Shown: piece after piece, positions 41,559 through 50,718 of the stretch | Layout: the number at the start of each line of letters is the position of its first letter | Position numbering within the stretch: the first letter of the stretch is position 1 | Assembly: GCF_900141705.1 (NCBI RefSeq) | Contig: NZ_FQYM01000010.1 | Span: 29,191 to 93,190, forward strand | Reading direction: 5' to 3' | DNA from: Fibrobacter sp. UWP2 | GTDB taxonomy: Bacteria; Fibrobacterota; Fibrobacteria; Fibrobacterales; Fibrobacteraceae | DNA: 64,000 bases | The notes under the pieces: generated by a model | The model's database searches: none | Told to the model about the DNA's origin: nothing | What the model saw: the letters and a program-made list of their open reading frames with translations, nothing else | Position numbers and translations under genes: made by a program

Positions 41559-42584
41559 ATGAATTACGCAGACGCAGGAGTGTCCTTGGCCCGTGCCGAC
41601 GAAGCAATGGTCGGTGTCAAGAAATCCGTACGTACCACCTTTAACGCAGGCGTCCTCGGCGACGTCGGCAATTTTGGCGGCCTCTTTACGCTGAATCACC
41701 TGGGCATGAAGGACCCCGTCCTCGTGAGCTCCGTGGATGGCGTGGGCACCAAGCTCAAGGTCGATATCGAAATGGGCACCCACGAACTGCCGGGCCAGGA
41801 CATCGTGAACCACTGCTGTGACGACATCCTGGTGCAGGGCGCACGTCCGCTGTTCTTCTTGGACTACGTGGCTACCGGACGCCTGGAACCGGGCGTTATG
41901 GACAAGCTGGTTGCCGGTATGGCCAAGGCTTGCCGCGAAAACGACCTCGTTTTGATCGGTGGCGAAACGGCTGAAATGCCGGGCTTCTACGGTCCGGGCG
42001 ACTACGATATTTCGGGCACCATCGTCGGCGTGGTGGAACGCGAAAACATCATCGACGGTAAGAAGATTAAGCCGGGTACCATCATCCTCGGTCTCCCTTC
42101 TACAGGTCTTCACACGAACGGCTATTCGCTTGCTCGTAAAGTGTTGTTCGATGTGGCGGGCTACAAGGTCGATACGCTGGTCGATGGCATGGACAAGACT
42201 ATTGGCGAAGCGCTCGCGACGCCGCACAGGAGCTACTACCCGAGCCTCATCGACCTCTGCAACAAGAAGATTATCCAGGGCCTCGCCCACATCACGGGTT
42301 CGGGCTACCAGGGTAACATCCCGCGTATTCTCCCGGACAATGTGGACGTGATTATCGACCGCACCACGTGGGACCCGCCGATGATCTTCAAGCTCATCCA
42401 GCAGGCTGGCTCCGTGGAGAAGGACGAGATGTACAATACCTTCAACATGGGCATGGGCATGCTCGTGTTCATTGACCCCGCCGACAAGGCCGAAGTCGTT
42501 GCTCACCTCGAAGCCAAGGGCGAGAAGTGGGTGCAGATCGGCGAAGTCGTCGCCGGCACCAAGCAGGTGAAGTTCAGGGACTAA
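41559..42584 (+). CDS. purM: Phosphoribosylformylglycinamidine cyclo-ligase (AIR synthetase)
   Basis: 341 residues from ATG 41559, preceded by AAAGGAA. Begins MNYADAGVSLARADEAM and carries SSVDGVGTKLKV, LVQGARPLFFLDY, GGETAEMPGFY and STGLHTNGYSLARKVLF, all typical of PurM. It closes the imidazole ring to make AIR in purine synthesis, using ATP. Length is standard. Other pur genes are absent from the window. A terminator follows at 42621. Confidence 0.96.
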   Translation: MNYADAGVSLARADEAMVGVKKSVRTTFNAGVLGDVGNFGGLFTLNHLGMKDPVLVSSVDGVGTKLKVDIEMGTHELPGQDIVNHCCDDILVQGARPLFFLDYVATGRLEPGVMDKLVAGMAKACRENDLVLIGGETAEMPGFYGPGDYDISGTIVGVVERENIIDGKKIKPGTIILGLPSTGLHTNGYSLARKVLFDVAGYKVDTLVDGMDKTIGEALATPHRSYYPSLIDLCNKKIIQGLAHITGSGYQGNIPRILPDNVDVIIDRTTWDPPMIFKLIQQAGSVEKDEMYNTFNMGMGMLVFIDPADKAEVVAHLEAKGEKWVQIGEVVAGTKQVKFRD

Positions 42585-42620
42585 TGAGGGCCGCTACGCG
42601 GCAATTACTAGTAACTCAAA

Positions 42621-42651
42621 AAAGGCTTCCACGTTAGTGGAGCTTTTTTTT
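42621..42651 (+). terminator. Rho-independent terminator after purM
   Basis: GGCTTCCAC-GTTA-GTGGAGC followed by eight T's; one bulged base in the stem. Confidence 0.85.
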
Positions 42652-42782
42652 GCATAAAAAACGTGAGTTGCAACACGCGCGGGCACGATTTGTGAACACT
42701 TCGATGTTCCAATTATCTTTTTTTCGTGCGGTTGAGGATACATAAATTTATTTTTAGGGTTAGATGAAATACAAGGAGACTT

Positions 42783-44411
42783 ATGAAGAACAGGCTTTTT
42801 AAGGTTATGTTGGCTATGGGCGCCGTGGCGATGATTTGTGCCTGCGGTGACGATTCCGGTTCGGGCAGCGACACTCCCGCGACGAATTCCGTGGATAGCG
42901 GTAGCCAGCCCAACAGTCCCTGTGCCGGATACATGGTGTTCAAGGACGGTTGGATTTTCGATCTGGGCATCGGCGAATACTGGGTTATCGACCAGGCGAC
43001 TTCGCAGACGGGTGCCGGTTCTATTTACGACAAGGATGGCAAGGTCGTCGAGGGATTATACTTCACTTTGTCGGAAGACGGAGTTGGCCATATCATGGAT
43101 GCCGAGGGCCCGTATGTCGACGTCAACATGTCGGCACAGATTTTCTGTAATAAGAATGCGTCGATCGACCCGAATACCGGCGAAGTCGTCAAGAGCAGCG
43201 AGTCTGCTGCTCCGCAGTCCAGCGCCGCTGTTCCCGGTTCGAGTGCTGCTGTTAATCCAAACTCGAGCGGTGCGGTGAATCCCGGTTCGTCGACGAATCC
43301 GACCGACCCGACATCGAGTGCCGCAGTGAATCCGGGTTCCAGCGGCTCGGTAGTTCCGGGCTCTAGCGCCGACGTGGTTCCCGAGAGTTCCAGCAGCAAG
43401 GATCCGGACCTTGACGAGAACGGTTTCCCGACTCTTGAATCTTACGGCGATCCTCCGGCTGAATACACCAAGGATATTCTGAGCAACGGAAAGACGGGCT
43501 GGAGCAGCCGCTACTGGGATGCTTGCAAGCCGCACTGCTCCATTCGTGAAAATGTAGATGCTTCATCGGAAGAAGCATATATTGCCGGCAGAATGACTGC
43601 AAGGAACTGCAATGTGCATGATGTGGAAATTCCAACATTTGTTCTTTCAAGTAATGTAAGCATATACTATTTAGGTTATGAAGGTACACCGAGCGCATGT
43701 ACGAAAGGTGATGCAACGGGTTCGTTCACATGTACGGACATGGCCCCGATTCAGGTGACAGAAAATCTTTCTTATGGTTACGTTGCGGCTCCGGGCGCGC
43801 AGTTCGGCGGTGGTTGCGGCAAGTGTTTCCACTTGCAGTTCAACGGCGGCAACCACGCGAATGACGTGAAGGAAACCCACAAGGCACTCAAGGGCAAGCA
43901 CATGATTGTGATGGCTTCCAACATCGGTTACGATGTGGAAGCGGGCCAGTACGACATGCTTGTGCCGGGCGGTGGCGTGGGTGCGTTCAACGCGCTCTCT
44001 ACCCAGATTGGCGTGCCTGCTAGCGGCCTCGGTGCAAATAGTGGCGGATTCCTTACGGAATGTCAGAGCAGCCTCGGTTGGGACAACACCGTGGAAGCCT
44101 ACCAGCAGTGCGTCATCAAGAAGTGTGACGAAGTGTTCAAGGATTGGCCGAACCTGTTGCGCGGTTGCCACTGGTTTGCCGAATGGTATATGGCCGCAGA
44201 CAACCCGACCTACAACTGGGAAGAAGTGGAATGCCCGCAATACTTGATAGATCATTATACAACGACTATTAACACATCGAAGGAAAATAACTATAAGCAG
44301 CAGGCCGATTGGTCCACGTACAAGAAGGGCGATGCTTTGGACACGCTCCATTGTTGGAGGGACGGCGTTAATCCGCGTGATCCCAATGGCGGTCCTGGTT
44401 GTGACCCGTAA
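42783..44411 (+). CDS. GH45 family endoglucanase lipoprotein, copy 1
   Basis: 542 residues. Lipobox MICAC (cysteine near 21) and GDDSGSGS; then an extra N-terminal module (about 45-125) and a Ser/Pro/Ala-rich linker (about 138-215). The catalytic part (about 225-542) shows SRYWDACKPHCS, the GH45 signature with the nucleophile-side Asp, GGGCGKCFHLQF, and QYDMLVPGGGVGAFN with the second catalytic Asp. GH45 enzymes cut beta-1,4-glucan by inversion. Lipid anchoring points to cell-surface cellulose attack. The paralog follows after 9 bases; codon and linker similarity indicate tandem duplication. Confidence 0.88.
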   Translation: MKNRLFKVMLAMGAVAMICACGDDSGSGSDTPATNSVDSGSQPNSPCAGYMVFKDGWIFDLGIGEYWVIDQATSQTGAGSIYDKDGKVVEGLYFTLSEDGVGHIMDAEGPYVDVNMSAQIFCNKNASIDPNTGEVVKSSESAAPQSSAAVPGSSAAVNPNSSGAVNPGSSTNPTDPTSSAAVNPGSSGSVVPGSSADVVPESSSSKDPDLDENGFPTLESYGDPPAEYTKDILSNGKTGWSSRYWDACKPHCSIRENVDASSEEAYIAGRMTARNCNVHDVEIPTFVLSSNVSIYYLGYEGTPSACTKGDATGSFTCTDMAPIQVTENLSYGYVAAPGAQFGGGCGKCFHLQFNGGNHANDVKETHKALKGKHMIVMASNIGYDVEAGQYDMLVPGGGVGAFNALSTQIGVPASGLGANSGGFLTECQSSLGWDNTVEAYQQCVIKKCDEVFKDWPNLLRGCHWFAEWYMAADNPTYNWEEVECPQYLIDHYTTTINTSKENNYKQQADWSTYKKGDALDTLHCWRDGVNPRDPNGGPGCDP

Positions 44412-44420
44412 CGAGGTGCT

Positions 44421-45854
44421 ATGAAACGTAAACTGTTCAAGTCGATGCTTGCGGCCAGTGCGGTCGCCATGGTTTGCGCTTGCGGCGACGACTCTACTTT
44501 GGACAAGGCCACCGATCCGGTGGGCAATAACCCGGGTACGGGTGTGGTTGATAACCCGATTAGTTCGTCCGAGGCAACGCCTGCTTCGAGCAATGCGGTT
44601 CCGGGTTCCAGTGGTTCCGTGAATCCCGGCTCGAGCGGTACGGTGAATCCCGGTTCTTCGGCGAATCCGAACGACCCGACTTCTAGCGCCGCGGTGATGC
44701 TTTCAAGCGGCTCGGTGATTCCGGGCTCCAGTGCCGACGTGGTTCCCGAAATTTCCAGCAGCTCCGTGAATACGGAACCGGAACTCGACGAGAAAGGATT
44801 CCCGACTATTGACTCTTACGGCCCGCCTCCGGCCGAATATACCAAGGACATTAGCGCCACGGCCCCGCGCGGCTGGAATACCCGCTACTGGGACGCCTGC
44901 AAGCCGCACTGCTCCTGGTATGCGGAAAGCGAGAACGATAAGACTCGTGCAAGCATGTCTTCCAATGAGGCCTATCTTTCCACCTTTGGCACTGCACGTA
45001 ACTGCAACATCCATGATGTGGAAGTCCCGACCTTTACCTTGGGCAACGTATCGAAGTCCTGGTTCGGTTACGAAGGCACGAACAGCGCTTGCACCAAGGT
45101 CAAGGAAAAAGGCGTGTTTACCTGCACGGATATGGCGCCGATTGCCGTGAACGATACACTTTCTTATGCATACGTTGCGGGCACTGCCGATAGCAAGTGC
45201 GGCAAGTGCTATCACTTGCAGTACGATGGCCACTTCGCGAACGAGATGGAAAACAACCCGCCCAAGGCGACCCATAAGGCACTTAAGGGTAAGCACCTGG
45301 TGGTGATGGCCTCCAATATCGGTGGGGATGTCGCTGGGGGTAACGACAAATTGCCTGCTGGCCAGTTCGACTTGATGGTGCCGGGTGGCGGCGTGGGCGC
45401 CTTCGATGCGCTCTCTACTCAGGTGAACAAGGGCGCTGGCTTTAACTGGGGTGCTGGTTTTGGCGGGTTCCTTACGGAATGCCAGAAAAACACCAACTGC
45501 GGCACCGAGGGCTCCCTGGATTGTTACCAGACCTGCGTTAAGGATATGTGCGATGCTGCTTTCGCTGACGCCGGGCTCCCGAACCTCTTGCGCGGTTGCC
45601 ACTGGTTTGCCGACTGGTACATGGCTGCCGACAATCCGACCTACTACATCGAAGAAGTGGAATGCCCGCAGTACTTGATCGATCATTACTCGAGCCGAAT
45701 CAACACCACTAACGAAACCAACATCAAGAAACTGGAAGACTGGTCAACGGTCAAGGAAGGCGACGTGCTCGACACGCTCCATTGCTGGAAGGCGGGCGAG
45801 GCTCCCCCGGAAGAGGGCTGGGTAAATCCGAGCGCCGGTTGCGATGTGAAATAA
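44421..45854 (+). CDS. GH45 family endoglucanase lipoprotein, copy 2
   Basis: 477 residues. Lipobox MVCAC and GDDSTLDK; Ser/Pro linker (about 48-118) without the extra N-terminal module of copy 1. Catalytic part: TRYWDACKPHCSW (full GH45 signature), CGKCYHLQY, and QFDLMVPGGGVGAFDAL; the C-terminal GCHWFADWYMAADNPTYY block is shared with copy 1. Same predicted activity, cell-surface endo-beta-1,4-glucanase. It starts 9 bases after copy 1 with GAGGTG as ribosome site, so the two form an operon. A terminator follows at 45874. Confidence 0.9.
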   Translation: MKRKLFKSMLAASAVAMVCACGDDSTLDKATDPVGNNPGTGVVDNPISSSEATPASSNAVPGSSGSVNPGSSGTVNPGSSANPNDPTSSAAVMLSSGSVIPGSSADVVPEISSSSVNTEPELDEKGFPTIDSYGPPPAEYTKDISATAPRGWNTRYWDACKPHCSWYAESENDKTRASMSSNEAYLSTFGTARNCNIHDVEVPTFTLGNVSKSWFGYEGTNSACTKVKEKGVFTCTDMAPIAVNDTLSYAYVAGTADSKCGKCYHLQYDGHFANEMENNPPKATHKALKGKHLVVMASNIGGDVAGGNDKLPAGQFDLMVPGGGVGAFDALSTQVNKGAGFNWGAGFGGFLTECQKNTNCGTEGSLDCYQTCVKDMCDAAFADAGLPNLLRGCHWFADWYMAADNPTYYIEEVECPQYLIDHYSSRINTTNETNIKKLEDWSTVKEGDVLDTLHCWKAGEAPPEEGWVNPSAGCDVK

Positions 45855-45873
45855 TCTGCTTTAAGCTTGTACG

Positions 45874-45904
45874 AAAGCCCCGCGAAAGTTCGCGAGGCTT
45901 TTTC
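45874..45904 (+). terminator. Rho-independent terminator after the GH45 pair
   Basis: AAAGCCCCGCGAA pairs with TTCGCGAGGCTTT around a 2-base loop (one mismatch), followed by T's. Confidence 0.8.
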
Positions 45905-45906
45905 TA

Positions 45907-45914
45907 TATATTTG
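45907..45914 (+). promoter_or_regulatory. TATATTTG (-7-like) promoter element
   Basis: Exact TAnnTTTG match that begins 3 bases after the preceding terminator and ends 4 bases before GTG 45919; strongly suggests a leaderless start at a GTG. Confidence 0.5.
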
Positions 45915-45918
45915 GGGC

Positions 45919-46353
45919 GTGAAGTTCCTGAAGTCAATCATATGCATTTTACTTGCATTCTCGCTTGTCGGGTGCGCCGTGAGCAGGAACCCGAATCCCG
46001 TGGTTCGTTATGCTGTGAATACGGGAACGTCGCTCGCGGTTCCCGGGATGGTCGTGTTCGTCGCGGCCGGTGCAGCTTCGTCGGACAAGGATGAGGACGA
46101 TATGACGGAGCAGGAGCAGCAGTTCGAGGAAGACCTTGGAAAGACGGTCTGGATTGGTGTAGGCGTCGCGGCCGTGGGTTTCGTGGCGGGCGCCGTGGTT
46201 GGCGGGACCGTTGGCTTTATCAAGTGGACGTATAACGGATTTAAAGACGATGACATGACGGAATATTCTACGGAAATTCCGGAGTCGGCTATGCCCCCGA
46301 AAGACGAAGCCCACATGAAACCCGATACGGTTAACATCGATATGAGTAAATGA
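45919..46353 (+). CDS. Small lipoprotein with glycine-rich hydrophobic segments
   Basis: 144 residues, GTG start. Lipobox SLVGC gives lipidated Cys near residue 19. Two hydrophobic glycine/alanine-rich stretches follow (about 38-54 and 78-102, VWIGVGVAAVGFVAGAVVGG), separated by an acidic coil (DKDEDDMTEQEQQFEEDL). These look like the membrane-inserting glycine-zipper segments of some outer-membrane lipoproteins. Function unknown. It ends next to the stop of the convergent murJ gene. Confidence 0.6.
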   Translation: MKFLKSIICILLAFSLVGCAVSRNPNPVVRYAVNTGTSLAVPGMVVFVAAGAASSDKDEDDMTEQEQQFEEDLGKTVWIGVGVAAVGFVAGAVVGGTVGFIKWTYNGFKDDDMTEYSTEIPESAMPPKDEAHMKPDTVNIDMSK

Positions 46354-47946
46354 TTATCTTGCGAGGTGCAGTTTGCGGAGAACTTTTCCGAGCAATTCGT
46401 TCAAGATATCCTTTGCATCTTTGCTGCCGAGGTAGCGCTGGATAATCAGCGTGAGCGTAAACAGCCCGATGCCCGCGGCGCAGGCGTATACAATCAGCAC
46501 GACAAGGCTTGCGTTGCGCACGAACTCGCCAGAAACGTGGTCGAGCCCGATGGCTACTGCAATCATGATTCCGAAGGCGACGAGCGCACGGAACATGTTG
46601 AGAAGCGCTTCCTTCATGCCGTCGGTGCCGTTCTTCTTCGCCCACATGAATATCATCGAGAGCACTTGCAGGATGGCGCCCGTGGCACCGATGATGGGTA
46701 CGCTCTTGATGCCGAGACCCACTTCGGGGGCGCCGAGCACGATGTACGCGGGAATAGTCGCGGCGAAGATGCCGGTGTTGAGGAGCGTGGGCACCCACAT
46801 GCGTTCGCAGGCGTAGAAGCTGCGTACGAGCACCGCCTGCAGGCAGAGCCCAAGGCTTACGGGCAAATACCAGCGGAGTATTTCGGAAATGGCTTCGGTA
46901 GTCTCGCGCTGGAAGGCGCCGCGCTCGAAGAGGATGCGCACGGCGGGGAAGCTCAGCGCCCACACGGTGATGACCGCCGGAATCAAGATGCAGAACATGC
47001 GCGAGAGGCTCTTCCAGATTTTCTGGTTGAGGCTTACGAAGTTGCCTTCTTTTACGAGGCGCGCCATGTCGGGGTAGCTCGTGACGCTTACGGAGAACCC
47101 GAAGACCGCCACCAGCGTGTACATCACGCGGTAGGCGTAGTTGAGGCTCGAGATACCGCCTGTACCGAAGTTCGCGCCGAAACTACGGATGATGAATTCC
47201 AGCCCGAACATGGAACCCACGCCAAGCGACATCGGGAGCATCATCTTGAAGTAGCGAACGATATCGGGATGGGTCGGCTGTACCAGCAGCTCGTAATGCA
47301 CGCCGCCACGCCGTGCGCCGAAAATCTGGAGCGCGAAGAACCCGATGAAGGCGCCCACCGGCACGCCCCAGGCGAAGCCTTCGAGGCCGAAGTCCGTGCC
47401 GGTGTACTTACCGAGCGCGAGCCCGGCCGCACCGCCGCCGACAATCGCCACGTTGTAGATGAGGCCCGTGAGCGAGGGAATAAGGAACTGCTTGCGGGTG
47501 TGCTGCACGGCCACGAGGATACTTCCCACGAAGATGAACACCTGGCCGGGCAAGATGATGCGGCCATAGTACGTGGCGCGCTCGATAAGTTCCGGCGTGG
47601 CGCCGTCGACCGTCAACAGCTGCAAAAGTTCCTTCATCCAGATGAACGCGGGCACTACGAGAATCAAAAGCGCGATGCCGAACGTGTTCAGCACGTTGCT
47701 GAAGAACTTCCATCCGCCCTTCTCGTCGCCAGCCACCTTGTAGCCCGTGAAAATCGGGATGAAGATAATCGAGAGGAATCCTGTACTCACCACATGGTTC
47801 AGAATGTCCGGAATCATGAACGCGAGGTCTAGAGCGTTCTTTTCGAGCGAGACGCCCGCCGCATGCGCCAAAAGCATTTCACGGAAAATCCCGAGCACGC
47901 GGCTCAGGAGCATGGATACAGCAACGATGATGGCGGCTTTGTTCAT
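46354..47946 (-). CDS. murJ: Lipid II flippase MurJ
   Basis: 530 residues from ATG 47946. Fourteen-helix MOP-type membrane protein beginning MNKAAIIVAVSMLLSRVLGIFREMLLAHAAG, whose SRVLGxxRE is the MurJ signature. Later helices (ARLVKEGNFVSLNQKIWKSLSRM, SLGLCLQAVLVRSFYACERMWVPT) also fit. It moves lipid II across the inner membrane for peptidoglycan synthesis. The longer upstream frame would overlap the divergent gene at 48026 and is not used. Confidence 0.92.
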   Translation of the reverse strand: MNKAAIIVAVSMLLSRVLGIFREMLLAHAAGVSLEKNALDLAFMIPDILNHVVSTGFLSIIFIPIFTGYKVAGDEKGGWKFFSNVLNTFGIALLILVVPAFIWMKELLQLLTVDGATPELIERATYYGRIILPGQVFIFVGSILVAVQHTRKQFLIPSLTGLIYNVAIVGGGAAGLALGKYTGTDFGLEGFAWGVPVGAFIGFFALQIFGARRGGVHYELLVQPTHPDIVRYFKMMLPMSLGVGSMFGLEFIIRSFGANFGTGGISSLNYAYRVMYTLVAVFGFSVSVTSYPDMARLVKEGNFVSLNQKIWKSLSRMFCILIPAVITVWALSFPAVRILFERGAFQRETTEAISEILRWYLPVSLGLCLQAVLVRSFYACERMWVPTLLNTGIFAATIPAYIVLGAPEVGLGIKSVPIIGATGAILQVLSMIFMWAKKNGTDGMKEALLNMFRALVAFGIMIAVAIGLDHVSGEFVRNASLVVLIVYACAAGIGLFTLTLIIQRYLGSKDAKDILNELLGKVLRKLHLAR

Positions 47947-48012
47947 GCCTAAAAAATACTTTATTTGCGTTTGCCGTTGTGGCGGGTATTGCGTTTGCCG
48001 CCACGAACATTG

Positions 48013-48021
48013 TATATTTTG
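48013..48021 (+). promoter_or_regulatory. TATATTTTG promoter element 4 nt before a start codon
   Basis: Same 9-mer as at 1431. It ends 4 bases before ATG 48026 with no room for a Shine-Dalgarno. Confidence 0.45.
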
Positions 48022-48025
48022 AAGC

Positions 48026-48976
48026 ATGAAGAAGATTATCGCCACGCTCCTCTTTGCGGCTGCCGCTACCCTGGCTGCCAACGTTCAGGTATTGGCCCCC
48101 ACCGGCGCCGAGTTCTCTACAGACGCTCCGCAAATGGTGCAGTCCATTGTGCGGGCGGCGGTAAGCGCCACGGGCAATACTCCCGTGGAGGGCGCGGGCG
48201 ATGTGCAGCTCCGCACCAACGTGATGACTATGGGCAGCTCGTTCGTGGTGGTTTGCGAACAAATTAAGGACGGTGCGGTTGTGGGCTCGGGCAAGCAAAA
48301 GTCCGAATCCATCGACAACTTGGACGTAGCCATTGAAGGCGCCGTGGCCGTGGCGCTTGCAAACCTCGCCGCAAGCGATGTGCCCCAGGGCTCTGCCGCC
48401 TATGCCCCGGCCTACGAGGCGTCTAATCCCGAGGTGGTGTATGTGGTGTCCGCGCAGTCGAGCGAAGACCCCAACGACAACTTTGCGCACAAGCGCCCCA
48501 CCCGCAACTACGTGAGCTATGGCCTCGGCATGGCTGTTTGGCACAACTGGGAAGACAAGGTGGGTAACCCCAAGCTGGATTGGGACAAGGGTTTTGTGTT
48601 CCATTACGGGAGGATTTTCGAGGTAATCCCGCAAGCCGCCATCACCATCATCAACAATATGGATATCTCTTTTGGCGACGAATTCCAGTGGCACGAAACC
48701 TTCCTCATTGGCGGTCGGTTCTTTTTTAGCACCGGCGCGATTACGCCTTTTGTGGGGGCGGGCTTTGGCCTTGGATTGCAATGGGACGACCACTTTACCA
48801 ACGACAACTATGTGTGCTATGGCCTTGCCGGTGGCGCTGAACTGGGCGTCATCTTTTTCCGCAATTCCGCCGTGCAGCTGGAACTGGGCGGCGCCTGGGA
48901 CGCCCTGTGGAACCGCTTCAGAGGATTTGACCAGCGCTTTGGCGCCGGCAGCTTCTACATTGCGATTAACTACTAA
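48026..48976 (+). CDS. Secreted outer-membrane-type protein, hypothetical
   Basis: 316 residues. Signal peptide MKKIIATLLFAAAATLAA. Residues about 20-115 form a separate N-terminal part (QVLAPTGAEFSTDAPQMVQSIV ... VAIEGAVAVALANLA) that resembles the curli-assembly or GNA1162-like nucleotide-free domains only weakly; the C-terminal half is a beta-barrel-like run of strands (RNYVSYGLGMAVWHNW, FVGAGFGLGLQW, FYIAINY). Probably outer membrane. Divergent from murJ. A terminator lies at 49065. Confidence 0.6.
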   Translation: MKKIIATLLFAAAATLAANVQVLAPTGAEFSTDAPQMVQSIVRAAVSATGNTPVEGAGDVQLRTNVMTMGSSFVVVCEQIKDGAVVGSGKQKSESIDNLDVAIEGAVAVALANLAASDVPQGSAAYAPAYEASNPEVVYVVSAQSSEDPNDNFAHKRPTRNYVSYGLGMAVWHNWEDKVGNPKLDWDKGFVFHYGRIFEVIPQAAITIINNMDISFGDEFQWHETFLIGGRFFFSTGAITPFVGAGFGLGLQWDDHFTNDNYVCYGLAGGAELGVIFFRNSAVQLELGGAWDALWNRFRGFDQRFGAGSFYIAINY

Positions 48977-49064
48977 TCGCCAGTAGACGATTTTTATAGC
49001 TGAGTGGCTGGTATAAAGCCGACGGCTCCTAAGAAGGAACTTGCGAAATAACAATTCATAAAAA

Positions 49065-49097
49065 TCCCCGCGCATTTTAATTTGCACGGGGAAATTT
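49065..49097. terminator. Terminator hairpin CCCCGCGCA...TGCACGGGG with T-run
   Basis: Stem of CCCCG-x-GCA with TGC-x-CGGGG (one internal mismatch), flanked by AAAA and AAATTTTTTT. It serves the plus-strand gene at 48026 and may also end ahcY. Confidence 0.7.
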
Positions 49098-49102
49098 TTT
49101 TA

Positions 49103-49149
49103 AGGAGATCCTTCGACTTCGGCGCAGTACGCCTCCGCTCAGGATGTCA
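49103..49149. repeat. REP-like dispersed repeat GATCCTTCGACTTCG...CTCAGGATG
   Basis: It shares both ends with the element inside rsmG (16647-16710) but has a shorter, different centre. It lies 7 bases downstream of the ahcY stop codon, the usual intergenic place for such elements. Confidence 0.65.
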
Positions 49150-49156
49150 CTCGTGA

Positions 49157-50617
49157 TTAGTACCGATAGTGATCCGCCTTGTACGGGCCTTCGACCGGCA
49201 CGCCGATGTAGTCGGCCTGGGCCTGCGTGAGGCGGGTGAGGTGGACGCCGAGTTTTTCGAGGTGGAGGCGTGCGACCTTTTCGTCGAGGATCTTCGGGAG
49301 CGTATAGACGACGCCGCTTTCGTACTTGATGCCGGCGACAGTCTGCTTGCCCTGTGCGTTGAGCCAGAGGTCGATCTGTGCGATGGTCTGGTTCGTGAAG
49401 CTTGCACTCATCACGAAGCTCGGGTGACCAGTGGCGCAGCCGAGGTTCAGCAAGCGGCCTTCGGCGAGCACGAGGATGCTGTGGCCGTCGGGGAAAATCC
49501 ATTCGTCGTACTGCGGCTTGATTTCGTTACGCTTGATGCCCGGAATCTTCTTGAGGCCGGCCATGTCGATTTCATTGTCGAAGTGGCCGATGTTACCCAC
49601 GATGGCGCGGTGCTTCATCTTGCTCATCTGGGCGGCGCTGATGATGCCGGTGTTGCCGGTGGTGGTCACGAAGATGTCGGCCATGCTCACGACTTCGTCG
49701 AGGGTCTTGACTTCGTAGCCTTCCATGGCGGCCTGGAGCGCGCAAATCGGGTCGATTTCGGTTATGATCACGCGGGCGCCCTGACCGCGCAGGGACTGTG
49801 CGCAACCCTTACCCACGTCGCCGTAGCCGCAAACCACAGCAGTCTTGCCTGCCATCATCACGTCGGTGGCGCGGTTGATGCCGTCGATGAGGGAGTGGCG
49901 GCAGCCGTAGAGGTTGTCGAACTTGGACTTGGTCACGGAATCGTTCACGTTGATTGCCGGGAACTTGAGGCGGCCTGCCTGGGCCATCTGGTAAAGGCGA
50001 TGCACGCCGGTGGTGGTTTCTTCGGAAACGCCGCGGAGAGCTTCGCGAGCGCGGGTCCACTGCTTCGGGTCCTTCTCGAAAATCTTACGGCAGGTGGCGA
50101 GGAACACGCCCCATTCTTCGCTGTCGGTAGCGGGGTTGAATTCGGGCACCTTGCCGGCATCTTCGAATTCGGCGCCGCAGGTCACGAGCATGGTAGCGTC
50201 GCCACCGTCATCCACGATGAGGTCGGCGGTCTTGCCGTCGGGCCACACGAGGGCGCGGGCGGTGTTTTCCCAGTATTCTTCAAGCGTTTCGCCCTTCCAG
50301 GCGAACACGGGCACGCCCTGCGGATTTTCCACGGTGCCCTTCTTGCCGACCACGACGGCGGCGGCAGCGTTGTCCTGCGTGCTGAAGATGTTGCAGCTCA
50401 CCCAGCGCACGTCGGCACCGAGGTCCACGAGCGTTTCAATCAAAATGGCGGTCTGCACGGTCATGTGGAGGCTACCCATGATGCGGGCGCCAGCGAGCGG
50501 CTTCTTGCCTGCATATTCTTTGCGGAGAGCCATGAGGCCCGGCATTTCGGTTTCGGCGAGGTCGAGTTCCTTGCGGCCTTCAATCGCAAGGTTGATATCC
50601 TTAATTTTGTATTCCAT
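49157..50617 (-). CDS. ahcY: S-adenosylhomocysteine hydrolase
   Basis: 486 residues, the long bacterial form with the extra 40-residue insert. It shows [52 protein letters not shown] and the NAD site [13 protein letters not shown], and it ends in the conserved DHYRY with the Lys/Tyr needed for NAD binding. It splits S-adenosylhomocysteine to adenosine and homocysteine, relieving inhibition of methyltransferases. The ATG has AAGAGG upstream. An inverted repeat (50677-50710) lies in its upstream region. Confidence 0.97.
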   Translation of the reverse strand: MEYKIKDINLAIEGRKELDLAETEMPGLMALRKEYAGKKPLAGARIMGSLHMTVQTAILIETLVDLGADVRWVSCNIFSTQDNAAAAVVVGKKGTVENPQGVPVFAWKGETLEEYWENTARALVWPDGKTADLIVDDGGDATMLVTCGAEFEDAGKVPEFNPATDSEEWGVFLATCRKIFEKDPKQWTRAREALRGVSEETTTGVHRLYQMAQAGRLKFPAINVNDSVTKSKFDNLYGCRHSLIDGINRATDVMMAGKTAVVCGYGDVGKGCAQSLRGQGARVIITEIDPICALQAAMEGYEVKTLDEVVSMADIFVTTTGNTGIISAAQMSKMKHRAIVGNIGHFDNEIDMAGLKKIPGIKRNEIKPQYDEWIFPDGHSILVLAEGRLLNLGCATGHPSFVMSASFTNQTIAQIDLWLNAQGKQTVAGIKYESGVVYTLPKILDEKVARLHLEKLGVHLTRLTQAQADYIGVPVEGPYKADHYRY

Positions 50618-50676
50618 TTTGTCCTCTTGGGGCTGAGGGCATATAATTGCCCTGCGGTATAATGAGACAACCCATA

Positions 50677-50710
50677 GTTCTATGCATAAATATAGTTATT
50701 TGCATAGAAC
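50677..50710. repeat. Inverted repeat GTTCTATGCA-N14-TGCATAGAAC between trpA and ahcY
   Basis: Perfect 10-base arms with an A/T-rich 14-base centre. It lies 60 bases upstream of the ahcY start and 9 bases after the trpA stop. No T-run follows, so an operator for ahcY is more likely than a terminator. Confidence 0.45.
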
Positions 50711-50718
50711 AAGTTGCT

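Noticed and set aside
46366..47832. 488-codon plus-strand frame opposite murJ
   Set aside because: Glu/His-rich shadow of a membrane protein gene; MurJ motifs are on the other strand.
49169..50662. 497-codon plus-strand frame opposite ahcY
   Set aside because: Gly/Ala/His/Val-rich shadow typical of the complement of a conserved gene; AhcY is intact on the minus strand.
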